A stretch of DNA of 64,000 nucleotides from Spirochaeta lutea (lineage in GTDB: Bacteria > Spirochaetota > Spirochaetia > DSM-27196 > Salinispiraceae), in the NCBI RefSeq assembly GCF_000758165.1, contig NZ_JNUP01000001.1:40477-104476 (forward strand). The letters are read 5' to 3'. Made by a program: the position numbers and the translations under genes. Position 1 is the first letter of the stretch, and every line of letters begins with the position of its first letter. Below, piece after piece: positions 34,323 to 44,781 of this stretch. The notes beneath the pieces are model-generated. The model worked only from the letters and a program-made list of their open reading frames with translations, made no database searches and had not been told where the DNA came from.

Positions 34323-36425
34323 CTATCGCCGTGGTCGATCCATGGCGCCGCCATCCTCGTCATCAAGAACCAGGGCCAGGTTTACACGACCCATCTTATC
34401 GATTTCGATAAGTCTTACCGGTACCTGCTGATTGAGTTCAAGGACATCATTCACGGAGTTGATTCTCCGTTTTGCCATCTTACTTATATGGCAGAGTCCC
34501 TCTTTCCCTGGGAGGAATTCGATGAAGGCACCGAAGTCTACAATCCGCCGGACTACACCGTCATAGACCTTTCCAATTTCCGGCTCCTGCAGCAGGGCAA
34601 GGAAGCTATCCTTGGCTTGCTCAGCCTTCTGGGCATTCTTACAGTAGATAGTCACTGACCCATCATTATCAATATTGGTTTCTACCCCGTATTTCTCATT
34701 TATACTCTTGATTGTCTTACCGGAAGGTCCAATCAGAATACCGATTTTCTCCGGATCAACCTTGAAGGTAATAATCCGCGGAGCATACTGGGATAGCTCG
34801 GCCATGGGCTTGGCAATAACCTGGTTCATAATACCAAGAATATGCATACGCCCCTTCCTGGCTTGCTCCAAGGCGGCCTTCATGATCTCGGGAGATACGT
34901 TTTTGATCTTAATGTCCATCTGGAAGGCGGTTATTCCGTCTTCGGTTCCAGCGACCTTAAAGTCCATATCTCCGAGATGGTCCTCTTCACCGAGAATATC
35001 TGAGAGCACAACGGCTGAATCACCCTCGGAGATGAGTCCCATGGCGATTCCTGCTACCGGCTTTTTAATAGGAACACCCGAGTTGAGAAGCGCGAGGCTT
35101 CCACCGCAAACCGTGGCCATGGAGGAGGAACCATTCGATTCCAGTACCTCGGAAACAATACGAATAGTGTACGGGAAGCTACCCTTCTCCGGTAAAACGC
35201 CGTGCAAAGCCCGATGGGCAAGGTGGCCATGTCCGATTTCCCGGCGGCCCGTTCCCAGTCGACCGGTCTCCCCGACACTGTAGGGCGGGAAGTTATAATG
35301 GAGCATGAAGTTTTCCCGTCGGTCGCCGTCAATGTCGTCCATAATCTGCTCGTCATAAACGGTTCCAAGGGTGGTTACTGCCAGCGCCTGGGTTTCGCCC
35401 CGGGTAAAAAGGGCTGATCCATGAACCCTGGGAAGTACATCAATTTCGCAGGTTATCGGCCTGATGTCCTCAGGACTCCGGCCATCAACCCGTTTCTTTT
35501 CATTGATGATGCTCTTCCGGAGAATTTCGTACTCCATATCGCCGAAGATCGCCTTAAACTGCTTTGCATTCTCTTCGGTAATACGGTCAGCAAACTCTTC
35601 AGTTGCCTGGGTTACCACTGCATTGATGGCTGCATACCGTTCAAACTTGCCCTTAACGAAACAAGCTTCTTCGATGGCAGCGTAATACTTATCGTATACC
35701 TCGGCTTTGAACTCTATTTCAGCCTTTTGTTCGGCCAATGGGAGCTTCTCTTTGCCGATGAGGCGGCGCAACTCTTCCTGAGCCTCGCAGATGGTCACGA
35801 TTGCTGCATGACCGACCTCGATGGCTTCAAGCATCAAGGCCTCGGAGACCTGATGGGCGCCCCCTTCAACCATGGTAACACCCTCGGCCGAACCGGCAAT
35901 GGTGATATCCAGTTCACTACGCGTGATTTGATCAAAGGTTGGGTTCACCACATGGTGCCCGTCAACATAACAAACCCGAACGGCTCCGATGGGGCCATCG
36001 AAGGGGATGTCGGAGATATGTACCGCGGCAGAGGCCGCAACGATAGCAATCACATCCGGCGGATTTATCTGATCGGTGGAAACAACCGTGGGAACAACCT
36101 GGATTTCCCGCTTAAAGGCCTTATCAAAGAGGGGTCTCATGGGCCTGTCGATCAAGCGGGAAACAAGAATTTCTTTATCCTTCGGACGAGCTTCACGTTT
36201 CAGAAAACCGCCGGGGATCTTACCGGCAGCGTAGTACTTTTCGTTGTATTCCACAGTCAGCGGTACGTAATCCAGATCATCCACAGGGCGAGATCCACAG
36301 CATGCCGTTGCCAACACAGCCGAACCGCCATAGGTTGCGAAAACCGCACCGTTTGCCTGTTTTGCCATCCGCCCAGTTTCAAGGGTTAACGTCTCTTCTC
36401 CGATAGCAAGAGTTATTGTTTGCAT
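34323..36425 (-). CDS. pnp: Polyribonucleotide nucleotidyltransferase
   Basis: 700 residues, full length. Two RNase-PH domains are present ([31 protein letters not shown], in the first; [17 protein letters not shown] and [22 protein letters not shown] in the second). A KH domain follows ([15 protein letters not shown]) and an S1 domain ([30 protein letters not shown]). It degrades RNA 3' to 5' by phosphorolysis. GGAAGGAG precedes the ATG. rpsO lies directly upstream as in most bacteria; I see no obvious processing hairpin in the 25-base gap. Confidence 0.97.
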   Translation of the reverse strand: MQTITLAIGEETLTLETGRMAKQANGAVFATYGGSAVLATACCGSRPVDDLDYVPLTVEYNEKYYAAGKIPGGFLKREARPKDKEILVSRLIDRPMRPLFDKAFKREIQVVPTVVSTDQINPPDVIAIVAASAAVHISDIPFDGPIGAVRVCYVDGHHVVNPTFDQITRSELDITIAGSAEGVTMVEGGAHQVSEALMLEAIEVGHAAIVTICEAQEELRRLIGKEKLPLAEQKAEIEFKAEVYDKYYAAIEEACFVKGKFERYAAINAVVTQATEEFADRITEENAKQFKAIFGDMEYEILRKSIINEKKRVDGRSPEDIRPITCEIDVLPRVHGSALFTRGETQALAVTTLGTVYDEQIMDDIDGDRRENFMLHYNFPPYSVGETGRLGTGRREIGHGHLAHRALHGVLPEKGSFPYTIRIVSEVLESNGSSSMATVCGGSLALLNSGVPIKKPVAGIAMGLISEGDSAVVLSDILGEEDHLGDMDFKVAGTEDGITAFQMDIKIKNVSPEIMKAALEQARKGRMHILGIMNQVIAKPMAELSQYAPRIITFKVDPEKIGILIGPSGKTIKSINEKYGVETNIDNDGSVTIYCKNAQKAEQAKDSFLALLQEPEIGKVYDGVVRRIVDFGAFIEFLPGKEGLCHISKMAKRRINSVNDVLELNQQVPVRLIEIDKMGRVNLALVLDDEDGGAMDRPRR

Positions 36426-36450
36426 AGGATCTCCTTCCCTGTTTTAACGC

Positions 36451-36720
36451 TTATTTTCTTAGATTGAGGGAGGAAATCAATTCACGGTACGCCTCAAGAT
36501 TCTTACCCTTCAGATACTTTAGCAGCCGTCGTCGCTGACCAACCAGCTTAAGCAATCCGCGTCGGGAGCTATGATCCTTCTTGTGGGTCTTCAAATGCTC
36601 GGTCAGATCGGTAATCCTCTTGGTTAATAGAGCAACCTGCACCTCAGTCTTGCCGGTATCAGTCGCTGATGTACCGAACTTTTCAACAATTCCTGCAATT
36701 TCTTCTTTTGTCACGGACAT
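36451..36720 (-). CDS. rpsO: 30S ribosomal protein S15
   Basis: 89 residues from [23 protein letters not shown] lies 8 bases before ATG 36720. Longer in-frame starts run into ribF and do not fit the family. Conserved S15 stretches: [29 protein letters not shown] and [20 protein letters not shown], the 16S rRNA-binding helices. Length is standard. Confidence 0.97.
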   Translation of the reverse strand: MSVTKEEIAGIVEKFGTSATDTGKTEVQVALLTKRITDLTEHLKTHKKDHSSRRGLLKLVGQRRRLLKYLKGKNLEAYRELISSLNLRK

Positions 36721-36739
36721 GTACAATTCTCCTTCTGTC

Positions 36740-37534
36740 CTAATTAATGTATGTATCGTCGAATTCAATAAAGGCGATCTGGCTCTCCAGTTCATCGCTC
36801 TGCCACACCAGCCCTGAATCACGGCATGTAACCATCCCCTGGACTCGTGCCCCATCACGGTGAACCATTGTAACACAATGCTCACCCCGCTGGGGCAGAA
36901 CCTGGGATACCATTTCATGGTAAATCTGGGTTTCATCCCCGTGGCGAAGGAGGGGGATTCCGCGCAGATCAACGGTATAACAATGCCCTAGTAGGTTATT
37001 TGCCTCTGATATAGAGGCATTTCGTACAGCCTTTCTGATTCGAGTGCTGCTTATAGGCTCGTCATTATGGTACGCCAATGGGAGGATGTCAACCCAAGGA
37101 AATTGGCCGGAAAGCTCCTTTCCCGTCATTCCAGGGAAGACCCCCAGCTTAAAATTCTCCCCTATGGTAAAGGAATCCAGTCTGAGGAGCTTCGAAAGGG
37201 TGTTCATAAACTCCTCAGCCCCGGTATGCCGAAGCTTATGGCTGAATGGAACCAGCAGAATCCCTTCCAGACCCTCCGCTTCCAAGAGGGTGAGCTTCTG
37301 GTTGAGACTAGAAATGGATCCGAGAAACTGCCCCGGATCGAGGACCCTTCCGGGGTTTTCTATGAAGGTTATGGCCCAGGGATGTCCTCCCCGGGTTTCG
37401 GCCAGGTACTTTGCGCGATGGATGAGAGTCCGGTGACCCCGATGAACCCCGTCAAAAACGCCCATAGTGGCTGCTATTCTATAGTCGTCAGGGAACAGTT
37501 CGGGGTGTAATTGGTCATAGTGAAGTATTTCCAT
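36740..37534 (-). CDS. ribF: FAD synthetase (RibF-type) without a recognisable riboflavin kinase domain
   Basis: 264 residues from ATG 37534, 2 bases after the truB stop. The N-terminal FMN adenylyltransferase domain is intact: [15 protein letters not shown] (HxGH-type nucleotide site), [17 protein letters not shown] and [10 protein letters not shown]. Normal bifunctional RibF (~305-310 residues) then has a flavokinase barrel starting G-x-V-x-x-G-x-x-x-GR-x-LGFPTAN. Here the last ~85 residues ([20 protein letters not shown] onward) lack that motif. It may make FAD from imported FMN, or be a divergent barrel. It sits between truB and rpsO, as in many bacteria. Confidence 0.85.
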   Translation of the reverse strand: MEILHYDQLHPELFPDDYRIAATMGVFDGVHRGHRTLIHRAKYLAETRGGHPWAITFIENPGRVLDPGQFLGSISSLNQKLTLLEAEGLEGILLVPFSHKLRHTGAEEFMNTLSKLLRLDSFTIGENFKLGVFPGMTGKELSGQFPWVDILPLAYHNDEPISSTRIRKAVRNASISEANNLLGHCYTVDLRGIPLLRHGDETQIYHEMVSQVLPQRGEHCVTMVHRDGARVQGMVTCRDSGLVWQSDELESQIAFIEFDDTYIN

Positions 37535-37536
37535 AG

Positions 37537-38466
37537 TCAGTACGCCGGGGAATCTGCAGGATCTGTGGGCTGTACCCAATTAAAGGTGATTTGACTGCCC
37601 GAAGCATCCAGGGAAGCAATGATGTGTTCCCGGGAATCTATTAAAAATAGGATACTCCCCTGGTGGGATGACCTAGCAACCCTGGTTAGAAGGGTCTCCG
37701 CCAGGATGCCCTGTTGAACCAACCCCTGCTCTTCAGGGCTGATTTCCATATATCCGGCTCCGGGAATAGCGTTAATAAAGGACAACCCCGTAAGATACCC
37801 CGGGGATTCCGCGAAGTCCTCCGGACCGGCGGCTGCATCAACCGAAAACGAACCGATGGATTGGCGATGCAATCGGGTGAGGGTGGCGCAGGAGCCGCAA
37901 CGTTGGGCAATATCCCGAGCAAGGGATCGTATATAGGTACCCTTAGAACAGGTTACCTGAAACTCAAGAAAATCACTCCCTTGATTTACGATCTTCAGAT
38001 CTCTGATGGTAACCTGTCGGGCGGGCATGGTAACTTCCTCTCCTTGGAGTTGCCGCTGGTATGCTCGTTTCCCCTTGATGTGAATCGCCGAGAACACAGG
38101 AGGAACCTGGGCGTACTCGCCGATAAAGGAAAGAGCCGCATCCCGGGCCTCCTGCTGGTCGGGCAAGGGGCAGGTTTTTTCAACCCTGCCCTCGGGATCA
38201 AGGGTATCGGTCTGACTGCCGAAGTGGAGAGTTCCGTGGTAGGTTTTATCCTGCCCGGTAAAGAGGGGAACCATCTTCGTAGCCTTACCCACCAAGACGA
38301 TCAACAAGCCCGAGGCGAATTTATCTAAGGTGCCGCAATGACCGACCTTGGTGGTGGACAAGACCCGTTTTACCGATGAGAGGGCTTTAAAAGAGGTTAT
38401 CCCTGGGGGCTTATTGAGTAGAATCAGGGCCGGCTGGGGGTGCTTGGAATTCTTCATCTTCATCAT
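37537..38466 (-). CDS. truB: tRNA pseudouridine-55 synthase
   Basis: 309 residues. TruB makes pseudouridine 55 in the T-loop. ILLNKPPGITSF opens the domain, GHCGTLDKFASGLLIV holds the catalytic Asp (GTLDP-A-G in most homologues), then KTYHGTLHFGSQTDTLDPEG, QVPPVFSAIHIKGKRAYQ and CSKGTYIRSLARDI. The start overlaps the rbfA end by 56 bases, which is long; a later start is possible but the conserved LNKPPG region begins by residue 17. Confidence 0.95.
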   Translation of the reverse strand: MMKMKNSKHPQPALILLNKPPGITSFKALSSVKRVLSTTKVGHCGTLDKFASGLLIVLVGKATKMVPLFTGQDKTYHGTLHFGSQTDTLDPEGRVEKTCPLPDQQEARDAALSFIGEYAQVPPVFSAIHIKGKRAYQRQLQGEEVTMPARQVTIRDLKIVNQGSDFLEFQVTCSKGTYIRSLARDIAQRCGSCATLTRLHRQSIGSFSVDAAAGPEDFAESPGYLTGLSFINAIPGAGYMEISPEEQGLVQQGILAETLLTRVARSSHQGSILFLIDSREHIIASLDASGSQITFNWVQPTDPADSPAY

Positions 38467-38812
38467 GGCTCACGAGGGATTCAAGTTTTTTCGTCAGCTC
38501 GAATCCTTCCTGAATGCCAGCCTCCACGGTAAACCGAAGCTTCGGGGTGTTCCGGGTTTTCAACTCTCGTCCTAATCCGGACTGAATGAATCCAGCAGCA
38601 TGGTTAAGTCCATCGACTCCCTTTTGCAGGTGTTGCTGATCCATGTATCCCGAGACTCCGATTTCCGCATACGCTAGGTCTTTTGATACCTTGCACGAAA
38701 CTAGGGTGAGCAAGGAACCCACACGTGGATCCTTGATCTCACCCCTCATTATGTATCCGCTCACTATCTGGAGAATCAATTTTTCAACCCGAGTTTGACG
38801 GATGGAGCTCAT
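38411..38812 (-). CDS. rbfA: Ribosome-binding factor A
   Basis: 133 residues. RbfA binds the 30S subunit near the 5' helix of 16S rRNA during maturation. The KH-like fold shows RVEKLILQIVSGYIMRGEIKDPR, LLTLVSCKVSKDLAYAEIGV, and LKTRNTPKLRFTVEAGIQEG. The start overlaps the infB stop as ATGA. The acidic C-terminal tail (DEDEEFQAPPAG) overlaps the truB start. Confidence 0.94.
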   Translation of the reverse strand: MSSIRQTRVEKLILQIVSGYIMRGEIKDPRVGSLLTLVSCKVSKDLAYAEIGVSGYMDQQHLQKGVDGLNHAAGFIQSGLGRELKTRNTPKLRFTVEAGIQEGFELTKKLESLVSHDEDEEFQAPPAGPDSTQ

Positions 38813-41394
38813 TTCTTCTTTTTCTCCGAACTCTTCTTAATCTCTTCCAGCGTTGGACCGAGCTTCTTGGCAACTTCCTTCATGACAAAGACTTCCATGG
38901 TGTCCCCGGTCTGTATATCGATCCAGTTCTCAAGACCGATACCACACTCAAAGCCAGCCTTAACCTCTTTCGCGTCATCTTTAAAGCGGCGCAGTGAGAC
39001 TATGGGGCCGGTGAAGATTTCGATACCGTCACGGATAAGATGAACCTGAGCATTTCGCCGAACCTCACCGTTGGTCACGTAGGAACCGGCTATCACACCC
39101 TGCTTCGGAACCTTGAAGGTCTCTCGAACCTCGACGGTACCAATCTGCTCTTCTCTGAGCTCGGGCGATAGCATTCCTTCCATTGCCTGGCGGATATCCT
39201 CAACAACATCGTAGATGATACTGTATTTTCGGATCTCTACCTTTTCTTGATCAGCAAAGGCCTGGGCCTTGGGCGTCGGACGGACGTGGAACCCGATGAT
39301 AATAGCGTTTGAAGCAGCAGCAAGCATGATGTCCCGTTCGTTAATCGCTCCAGCGGCGGCCTGCACTACCACAAGGTGAATTTCCTGGGTACTCAGTTTT
39401 TCCAGGGCGGATTGGATGGCTTCTACGGAGCCGTGAACATCACCCTTGATGATTACCTTAAGCTCCTGAATCTCTCCCTGCTGAATTGAATCGTAGAGGT
39501 TATCCAGGGTTATTTTCTTAACGTTCTTAGCGTTTTCAACCTTCTGCAGTTCTTGCCTTTTTTCACCAACCTGACGGGCCATTCGGTCGGATTCCGTTAC
39601 CTGGAAGGGGACACCCGCCTCGGGGATGCCGGTAAATCCAAGGATCTCAACAGGCATACTTGGGCCCGCTTCGTCAACCTTTTGACCGCGATCATTGAAC
39701 ATCGCCCGGACCTTACCGGGATATACGCCGGCAACAAAGCTGTCGCCAACCTTCAGACATCCCCGCTCAATGAGCACCGTCGAAACGGTACCGCGTCCCT
39801 GGTCAATGCGGCTTTCAATCACCTTACCCTCGGCTACACCCTTATAGTTGGCTTTGAGTTCCATGACCTCAGCCTGGAGCAGAACCGCATCAAGCAGCTC
39901 ATTGATTCCCTCACCCTTAAGGGCTGAAATCGGGCAGCTCATAACATCACCACCCCAGTCCTCGGTAAGCAATCCGCGGTCAGCCAGCTGCTGTTTTACC
40001 CGGTCGATGTTCGCTTCGGGAAGATCAACCTTATTGATAGCAATGATAATAGGGACCTTCGCATCCTTTGCATGGCTGATGGCCTCCAAGGTTTGGGGCA
40101 TTACCCCGTCGTTGGCCGCTACAACCAGGATGACAATATCGGTCACCTGCGCTCCCCTGGCCCTCATCAGCGTAAAGGCTTCGTGTCCGGGAGTATCGAT
40201 AAAGGTTACCTTTCCGCGGGAGGTCTCCACCTGGTACGCACCGATGTGCTGGGTAATACCGCCGGCTTCATCGTTGACAACGTTTGTCTTCCGAATCGCA
40301 TCCAGCAGCTTGGTTTTACCATGGTCGACGTGACCCATAACGGTAACGATGGGGGGCCTATGCTCCAAATCCGCTTCGGTATCCTTGGGAGATTCGATCA
40401 GGGTCTCATCATACAGGGATACGATATTGACCTTACAGTCATACTCAGCGGCCAGGATCTGGGCAGTATCTGCATCGATCTGCTGGTTGATGGTTACCAT
40501 CATGCCCATGGCCATGAGTTTGGCAATAAGATCAGAGGCCTTAAGATTCATCTTCTTTGCGAGCTCACTAACCGTTATGACTTCCATGATGGAAACTTCT
40601 TTGGGTACGGGGTTAGTTTTTATCTTTGGCTTCTTAGACTTAAAGTGGATCTCTTTTTCCTGATGACGATCCCTCTTCTGGAAATTATCCTTCTTTTTTG
40701 CCTTAAAGAACTTTTTGCTTGAAGCCTTCTTTTCTTCCGGTGCTGCATCCGGGGGCGGAGGCGTGCTGCCGGGTCTTCCACCGGGGCCGCCGGGGCGGAA
40801 ATTCCGCTGAGGGGGCCGGGGAGGTCTGTTCCGGTCTCCACCAGGACCTCCCGGTCCTCCCTGCTGGCCTCTACCTGGGCCGGAATTACGGTCGGGACCT
40901 ACATACCGTCCGCCGACGATCCCTGCCTTGGTGGGATAGGAGCGCTTACCGGATGAGGTGTCCCGGCCAGCCAAATTGCCCTGTTTTCGAGCCAGATTAC
41001 CGGCTTGACGGGGTCCTGCGGCGCGCGGTCGATTCTCTCCGGGCTTTGCATCGGGTGTGGTCTTTCGCGGAGCTTTTTCAGGATTAGGCTTTGTCTGACT
41101 TCCGCTCGAAGGTTGACTTGAAGCAGACTTCGCCTCCTTCGGGGGCGTCTTAGTCTCTTCACCTCTCTCCTGGGAGGCCTCAGTGTCCCGCTTGACAGGC
41201 TTCGCCTGCCCTTCGCGTTCTTCATGGTCCGTATGAACCTTCTTCTTAATTACAACTTTCTTCTTAACAACCCGCTTCCGGCTATCGGAAGAAGTTTTGT
41301 CCTGAGGGGAGGTTGCTTCATCATCCTTACGATGCTTTATGAGAGTTGCCTTAGGCTTTTGTTCGCTCTTCTCAGTATTCTGGTCGTCAGACAT
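38809..41394 (-). CDS. infB: Translation initiation factor IF-2
   Basis: 861 residues. Residues 1-260 are a charged, low-complexity linker, first Lys/Glu rich, then Gly/Pro/Arg rich at ~160-215. The IF2N domain is at ~268-320. G1 is GHVDHGKT at 354-361, followed by [12 protein letters not shown] (G2), DTPGHEAF (G3) and NKVDLPEAN (G4). Domains II-IV follow and end with [23 protein letters not shown], which contains the fMet-tRNA-binding C2 region. It positions initiator tRNA on the ribosome. Confidence 0.97.
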   Translation of the reverse strand: MSDDQNTEKSEQKPKATLIKHRKDDEATSPQDKTSSDSRKRVVKKKVVIKKKVHTDHEEREGQAKPVKRDTEASQERGEETKTPPKEAKSASSQPSSGSQTKPNPEKAPRKTTPDAKPGENRPRAAGPRQAGNLARKQGNLAGRDTSSGKRSYPTKAGIVGGRYVGPDRNSGPGRGQQGGPGGPGGDRNRPPRPPQRNFRPGGPGGRPGSTPPPPDAAPEEKKASSKKFFKAKKKDNFQKRDRHQEKEIHFKSKKPKIKTNPVPKEVSIMEVITVSELAKKMNLKASDLIAKLMAMGMMVTINQQIDADTAQILAAEYDCKVNIVSLYDETLIESPKDTEADLEHRPPIVTVMGHVDHGKTKLLDAIRKTNVVNDEAGGITQHIGAYQVETSRGKVTFIDTPGHEAFTLMRARGAQVTDIVILVVAANDGVMPQTLEAISHAKDAKVPIIIAINKVDLPEANIDRVKQQLADRGLLTEDWGGDVMSCPISALKGEGINELLDAVLLQAEVMELKANYKGVAEGKVIESRIDQGRGTVSTVLIERGCLKVGDSFVAGVYPGKVRAMFNDRGQKVDEAGPSMPVEILGFTGIPEAGVPFQVTESDRMARQVGEKRQELQKVENAKNVKKITLDNLYDSIQQGEIQELKVIIKGDVHGSVEAIQSALEKLSTQEIHLVVVQAAAGAINERDIMLAAASNAIIIGFHVRPTPKAQAFADQEKVEIRKYSIIYDVVEDIRQAMEGMLSPELREEQIGTVEVRETFKVPKQGVIAGSYVTNGEVRRNAQVHLIRDGIEIFTGPIVSLRRFKDDAKEVKAGFECGIGLENWIDIQTGDTMEVFVMKEVAKKLGPTLEEIKKSSEKKKK

Positions 41395-41446
41395 AATCCA
41401 CCTTTATAAAAATCTTTACCTATTTCTCGTCACCTGAGGATGGGCA

Positions 41447-43123
41447 TCATTCTTCATCCTCTTCTTCAATTATTTCCACATTCTCAGCAATTACCCGTTG
41501 AACGGTATCCAGCTCCGAAGAATCCAACCCGGGGATACCGGCGAGCTCGTCGTCATTCCTCGATAGGAAATCAACGATTGTTGTAATTCCATAATCACCT
41601 AACGCCTTTATGGCTGTTTCAGGTACTCCGGGCAGCTCGCTGATGAGGGTTTCATCATCCTCTTCATACTCAACAAAATCATCGTCACCATAGTACGCGT
41701 CTTTTTCATTCTCTTCAAGCACCTGGGTTTCATCGTCCTCGGCTTCTTCACCTTCGCCGGACGGTTCATCATATTCATCCTCCAGATCCTCAGCAGGCTG
41801 CTCTTCAGCAGGAGCAAAGACCTCGTCCTCGACAATCTCGAGATTTTCCTCAATTGTTTTCCGTAGTAAATCAATGTCGTCTTGATCAAGGCCTGGAAGC
41901 TCAGCCAGCTGTTCCTCGGATAGGGAAACAAGGTCCTCGATGTACTCAATATTATCCTTGGCCAGGGTAGCGACGATTCGGTCGGGAATACCAGGAAGCT
42001 CACCTACTCGTTCGATCTCCTCGTCCTCTTCGATATCACTGAACAGGTTGTTCACCGCAGCCTTGGTAATATTGGAAATATCCATTTCAGCAAATTGGGC
42101 TTCGGTTTTAACGTCAATATTCCAATCCACTAAGCGATTTGCAAGACGGACGTTCAATCCTTGCTTTCCAATAGCCAGACTTAATTGATCGTCAGGTACA
42201 ATAGCCAGAACATTCCGCTTAGGTTCATCCAGGATAATCACCTGGGAAACCTGGGCGGGGCTGAGAGCATTTTTAATGAAGTTCCGGGGATCGGTGTCGT
42301 ATTTCAGGATATCAATTTTTTCGCCTTCTAACTCACGAACGATCGACTGAATACGCACCCCCTTGAGACCAACACAGGCGCCGACAGGATCTACATCCCC
42401 GCGGTTCGCATAGACCGCCAACTTGGTCCGATACCCGGGCTCGCGGACGATTTTGAATATTTCAACGGTTCCATCATAGATTTCGGGAACCTCAAGTTCA
42501 AAGATCTTCCTGACGAACTCGGGGTGTGTTCGGGATAAAATTATCTGCAGCCCGGTCTGGGCCTTGGTCACCTCGTGAATATAGGCTCTGATCCGATCGT
42601 TGGGCCTGTAACTCTCCCGGGGGGATTGAAATCTTCGGGGAAGGAGTCCTTCAATTTTGCCGAGATCCACAAAAATATTACCGTTGCGTTCGCGCTGATA
42701 ATACCCGATGATCATTTCTCCGACCTTATCTTTATACTCGGAGTAGAGGGTATCTTTTTGAATCTCCCGCAGGTCCTGCCGTGCCTTCTGCTTGGCACTC
42801 TGTACGGCCACGCGATCAAACTCCTGGGGATTCACTTCAATCAGAAGCTCATCACCAATCTCGCATTCATCGTTCAGCTTTAAAGCATCTTCCAATGCGA
42901 TCTCAAGAGCGGGATCCATTACCTCTTCAACGATTTCCTTCCGAGCGAAGAGACTCACTTCCTCGCCGTTCTCGCTGAATCGTACAACAGCATTCTCGGT
43001 AGTATTGTACTTACGCTTGTAGGCGGCGAGCAAGAAATCCTCAATTGTCTTTTTTACGAGCTCCTCAGAGATACCTTTATCCTGTACCAGGAGCCGAATT
43101 GCGTCAGCTAATCCAGAAGCCAT
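41447..43123 (-). CDS. nusA: Transcription termination/antitermination factor NusA
   Basis: 558 residues from ATG 43123 with GGGAGG 8 bases upstream; an in-frame ATG at 43141 precedes it. N-terminal RNAP-binding domain, S1 domain (DKVGEMIIGYYQRERNGNIFVDLG region), and two KH domains (GACVGLKGVRIQSIVREL, and LAIGKQGLNVRLA). The C-terminus holds two helix-hairpin-helix-like repeats (ELPGIPDRIVATLAKDNIEYIEDL and, ~100 residues on, ELPGVPETAIKALGDYGITTIVDF, both in part) joined by a very acidic linker. It modulates pausing and termination. There is no ylxR between nusA and infB. Confidence 0.96.
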   Translation of the reverse strand: MASGLADAIRLLVQDKGISEELVKKTIEDFLLAAYKRKYNTTENAVVRFSENGEEVSLFARKEIVEEVMDPALEIALEDALKLNDECEIGDELLIEVNPQEFDRVAVQSAKQKARQDLREIQKDTLYSEYKDKVGEMIIGYYQRERNGNIFVDLGKIEGLLPRRFQSPRESYRPNDRIRAYIHEVTKAQTGLQIILSRTHPEFVRKIFELEVPEIYDGTVEIFKIVREPGYRTKLAVYANRGDVDPVGACVGLKGVRIQSIVRELEGEKIDILKYDTDPRNFIKNALSPAQVSQVIILDEPKRNVLAIVPDDQLSLAIGKQGLNVRLANRLVDWNIDVKTEAQFAEMDISNITKAAVNNLFSDIEEDEEIERVGELPGIPDRIVATLAKDNIEYIEDLVSLSEEQLAELPGLDQDDIDLLRKTIEENLEIVEDEVFAPAEEQPAEDLEDEYDEPSGEGEEAEDDETQVLEENEKDAYYGDDDFVEYEEDDETLISELPGVPETAIKALGDYGITTIVDFLSRNDDELAGIPGLDSSELDTVQRVIAENVEIIEEEDEE

Positions 43124-43125
43124 GA

Positions 43126-43578
43126 CTACTTGACCTCCCATTTATAATCTAGTTGTCCCTTTACTATATTAGAAAAAGGCACGGTGGTTTCACCTGCTTC
43201 CTGATGAATGGTGACAGAATCAGAATTACTCTGGGATATGGTCCCCTCAATCCAATCCTGGCTATCTCTCAGCAATAGGCGAACCTGTTTACCGGTAAAA
43301 ATTTCATACTCCCGAGGGGATTTTATCTTACGATCCAGCCCAGGAGAACTGATTTCAAGATGAATATCTCTGCTGTCCAGGATGATTTCCAATCGGGGAA
43401 GTAAGGTTCGGTACACAAGAGCGCACTCATCGCTCCCCACACCCTGGTCGCTATAAATAATAACCCGGGTTTGGTGGGTTCCCTTGGTATTTCCATAGTT
43501 TAGTTCCACCAGCGAAAAACCCAAGCCTTCTACAACGGGGGCAACTTGATCTAACAGGGTATTCAACTCAATTCCCAT
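43126..43578 (-). CDS. rimP: Ribosome maturation factor RimP
   Basis: 150 residues. RimP acts in 30S assembly. Conserved patterns: VAPVVEGLGFSLVELNY at the N-terminus, DECALVYRTL, HLEISSPGLDRKIKSPREYEIFTGKQVRLLL (the family core, in part). The C-terminal SH3-like part is IEGTISQSNSDSVTI. Its TAG stop is 2 bases before the nusA ATG. Together they lead the rimP-nusA-infB-rbfA-truB-ribF-rpsO-pnp operon. Confidence 0.93.
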   Translation of the reverse strand: MGIELNTLLDQVAPVVEGLGFSLVELNYGNTKGTHQTRVIIYSDQGVGSDECALVYRTLLPRLEIILDSRDIHLEISSPGLDRKIKSPREYEIFTGKQVRLLLRDSQDWIEGTISQSNSDSVTIHQEAGETTVPFSNIVKGQLDYKWEVK

Positions 43579-43715
43579 AGTTGGGGCACCTCATTTTCCA
43601 TTTCCGGACGGACATACAAACCATCGTTCTTGATCAGCTCAAACCATTTCTTGGTGCGCAAAAGCCTGTACCATTCCCCATTCACGGCGCTTTCTCGGAA
43701 CCAAAACCCGGGCAT
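43563..43715 (-). CDS. Possible short ORF overlapping the rimP start
   Basis: The frame is open back to 43862, but a terminator hairpin at 43776-43801 lies inside the longer form, so only the part downstream of it is likely to be translated. From ATG 43715 it gives ~50 residues (MPGFWFRESAVNGEWYRLLR...). Its end overlaps rimP by 16 bases, which would couple translation. There is no good Shine-Dalgarno sequence. It could be a leader peptide or small conserved protein, or simply chance. No family recognised. Confidence 0.3.
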   Translation of the reverse strand: MPGFWFRESAVNGEWYRLLRTKKWFELIKNDGLYVRPEMENEVPQLWELS

Positions 43716-43775
43716 CCCCGCTATATCGGGTGTAGTGTACAACCTTTGCGCGCTATCAATATATTTGCTTGTATA

Positions 43776-43801
43776 CAAAAAAAGAGCCGTTCGACGACTC
43801 T
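43776..43801 (-). terminator. Rho-independent terminator after comF
   Basis: On the minus strand AGAGTCG-TCGAA-CGGCTCT forms a 7-bp stem (one G-U pair) followed by seven T. It lies ~58 bases past the comF stop and marks the boundary between mutS-comF and the rimP-nusA operon. Confidence 0.8.
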
Positions 43802-43858
43802 CCTGAATCATGCGAAAATATATTGTCCAGGAAACAATACCACGGCACTGAAGAAAGG

Positions 43859-44674
43859 TCAATCCTGGGCAATGGTTATGCCATACACTCCTAGGTACCC
43901 TGCGGATCTAAGCAGATCGGAGCATGCGCGTAAACTCGCACCTGTGGTTGAAATATCATCAATTAATACAGCAACCTCATGGGTTGTAGGCTTCCTGCCG
44001 GCGGAGAGCGTATACTGCAGTCTTGCCTGGTTGAAACGGGTCCGCCGGTCCGCGGTTTTTTGCGATTTTCCCTGTATCCTAGCTATGCATGGATTGAATG
44101 ACCAACCCGAATCCCGGCAGATCCTCTGAACGCAGTAATGCACCGGATCGTATCCCCGGCTGAGGATGCCTGATGTCGACCCGGGTACCGGAATAAAATC
44201 AGCACTCCGGGAAATACCAGGGGGCAGCCCCTCAATTGCCCTCTCTAGTAACCACATCCAGAGAGGGAGCGCCGGGCGGTAATTTTGAAACTTAACTATG
44301 GCCAACAGATCCTTGGAAAGACCCCGGTAGAGGAGCAGGGAGTACACCTCGGGAACATAGAGGGATGCACTCTGTTCTCGGCACGCAAAACAGCGGCGCT
44401 CCCCGTCCCCAGCGGAATTGAGCAGGGATGGATTTCGCTTCGGTTCGGAATGGTGTTGATCCCCGTCCTCCACTGAATTTAGCAGCTCCCTGCCACAGCA
44501 GCGGCATGTTGCGGCGGGGCTCCAGACAATGCGGCCAGTACATTCCCGGCACAACCCCGGAACAGAACCTCCGCCCCCCCCTTGTGGGACTGCAGCAGGG
44601 CACTCTTCCGTGCCTTGGGAACCCCAGAGCGGCCTGCCGCAAAGGAGACAAAACGTGAAGGTATGGTAACTCAT
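43859..44674 (-). CDS. ComF-family phosphoribosyltransferase-like protein
   Basis: 271 residues. N-terminal zinc-ribbon cysteines (FCLLCGRPL, GLCRECTGRI, CRCCGREL, CFACREQ) precede a PRTase-type domain with YRGLSKDLLAIVKFQNYR, FIPVPGSTSGILSRGYDPV, and the PRPP-loop motif VAVLIDDISTTGASLRACSD. ComF proteins are linked to DNA uptake in competent bacteria, though many homologues have no known role. The zinc region contains a 60-bp-period sequence duplication (LLNSVEDGD and LLNSAGDGE). It lies between mutS and a terminator. Confidence 0.88.
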   Translation of the reverse strand: MSYHTFTFCLLCGRPLWGSQGTEECPAAVPQGGGGGSVPGLCRECTGRIVWSPAATCRCCGRELLNSVEDGDQHHSEPKRNPSLLNSAGDGERRCFACREQSASLYVPEVYSLLLYRGLSKDLLAIVKFQNYRPALPLWMWLLERAIEGLPPGISRSADFIPVPGSTSGILSRGYDPVHYCVQRICRDSGWSFNPCIARIQGKSQKTADRRTRFNQARLQYTLSAGRKPTTHEVAVLIDDISTTGASLRACSDLLRSAGYLGVYGITIAQD

Positions 44675-44781
44675 ATAGGATACAACCGTGCAAAAACGGT
44701 ACCGTGCTTCAAGGTTCCAATGGAACGTTCCCTGTTTTGCCGATAATCACCAGCTCCTGGGGGCGGAAACCCATCGATATC

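Noticed and set aside
35421..36389. Long plus-strand open frame (322 codons) opposite pnp
   Set aside because: It is antisense to a fully conserved pnp, has no family resemblance and no ribosome-binding site.
39553..41087. Several plus-strand frames opposite infB
   Set aside because: Shadows of a conserved GTPase gene with biased codons; no independent evidence.
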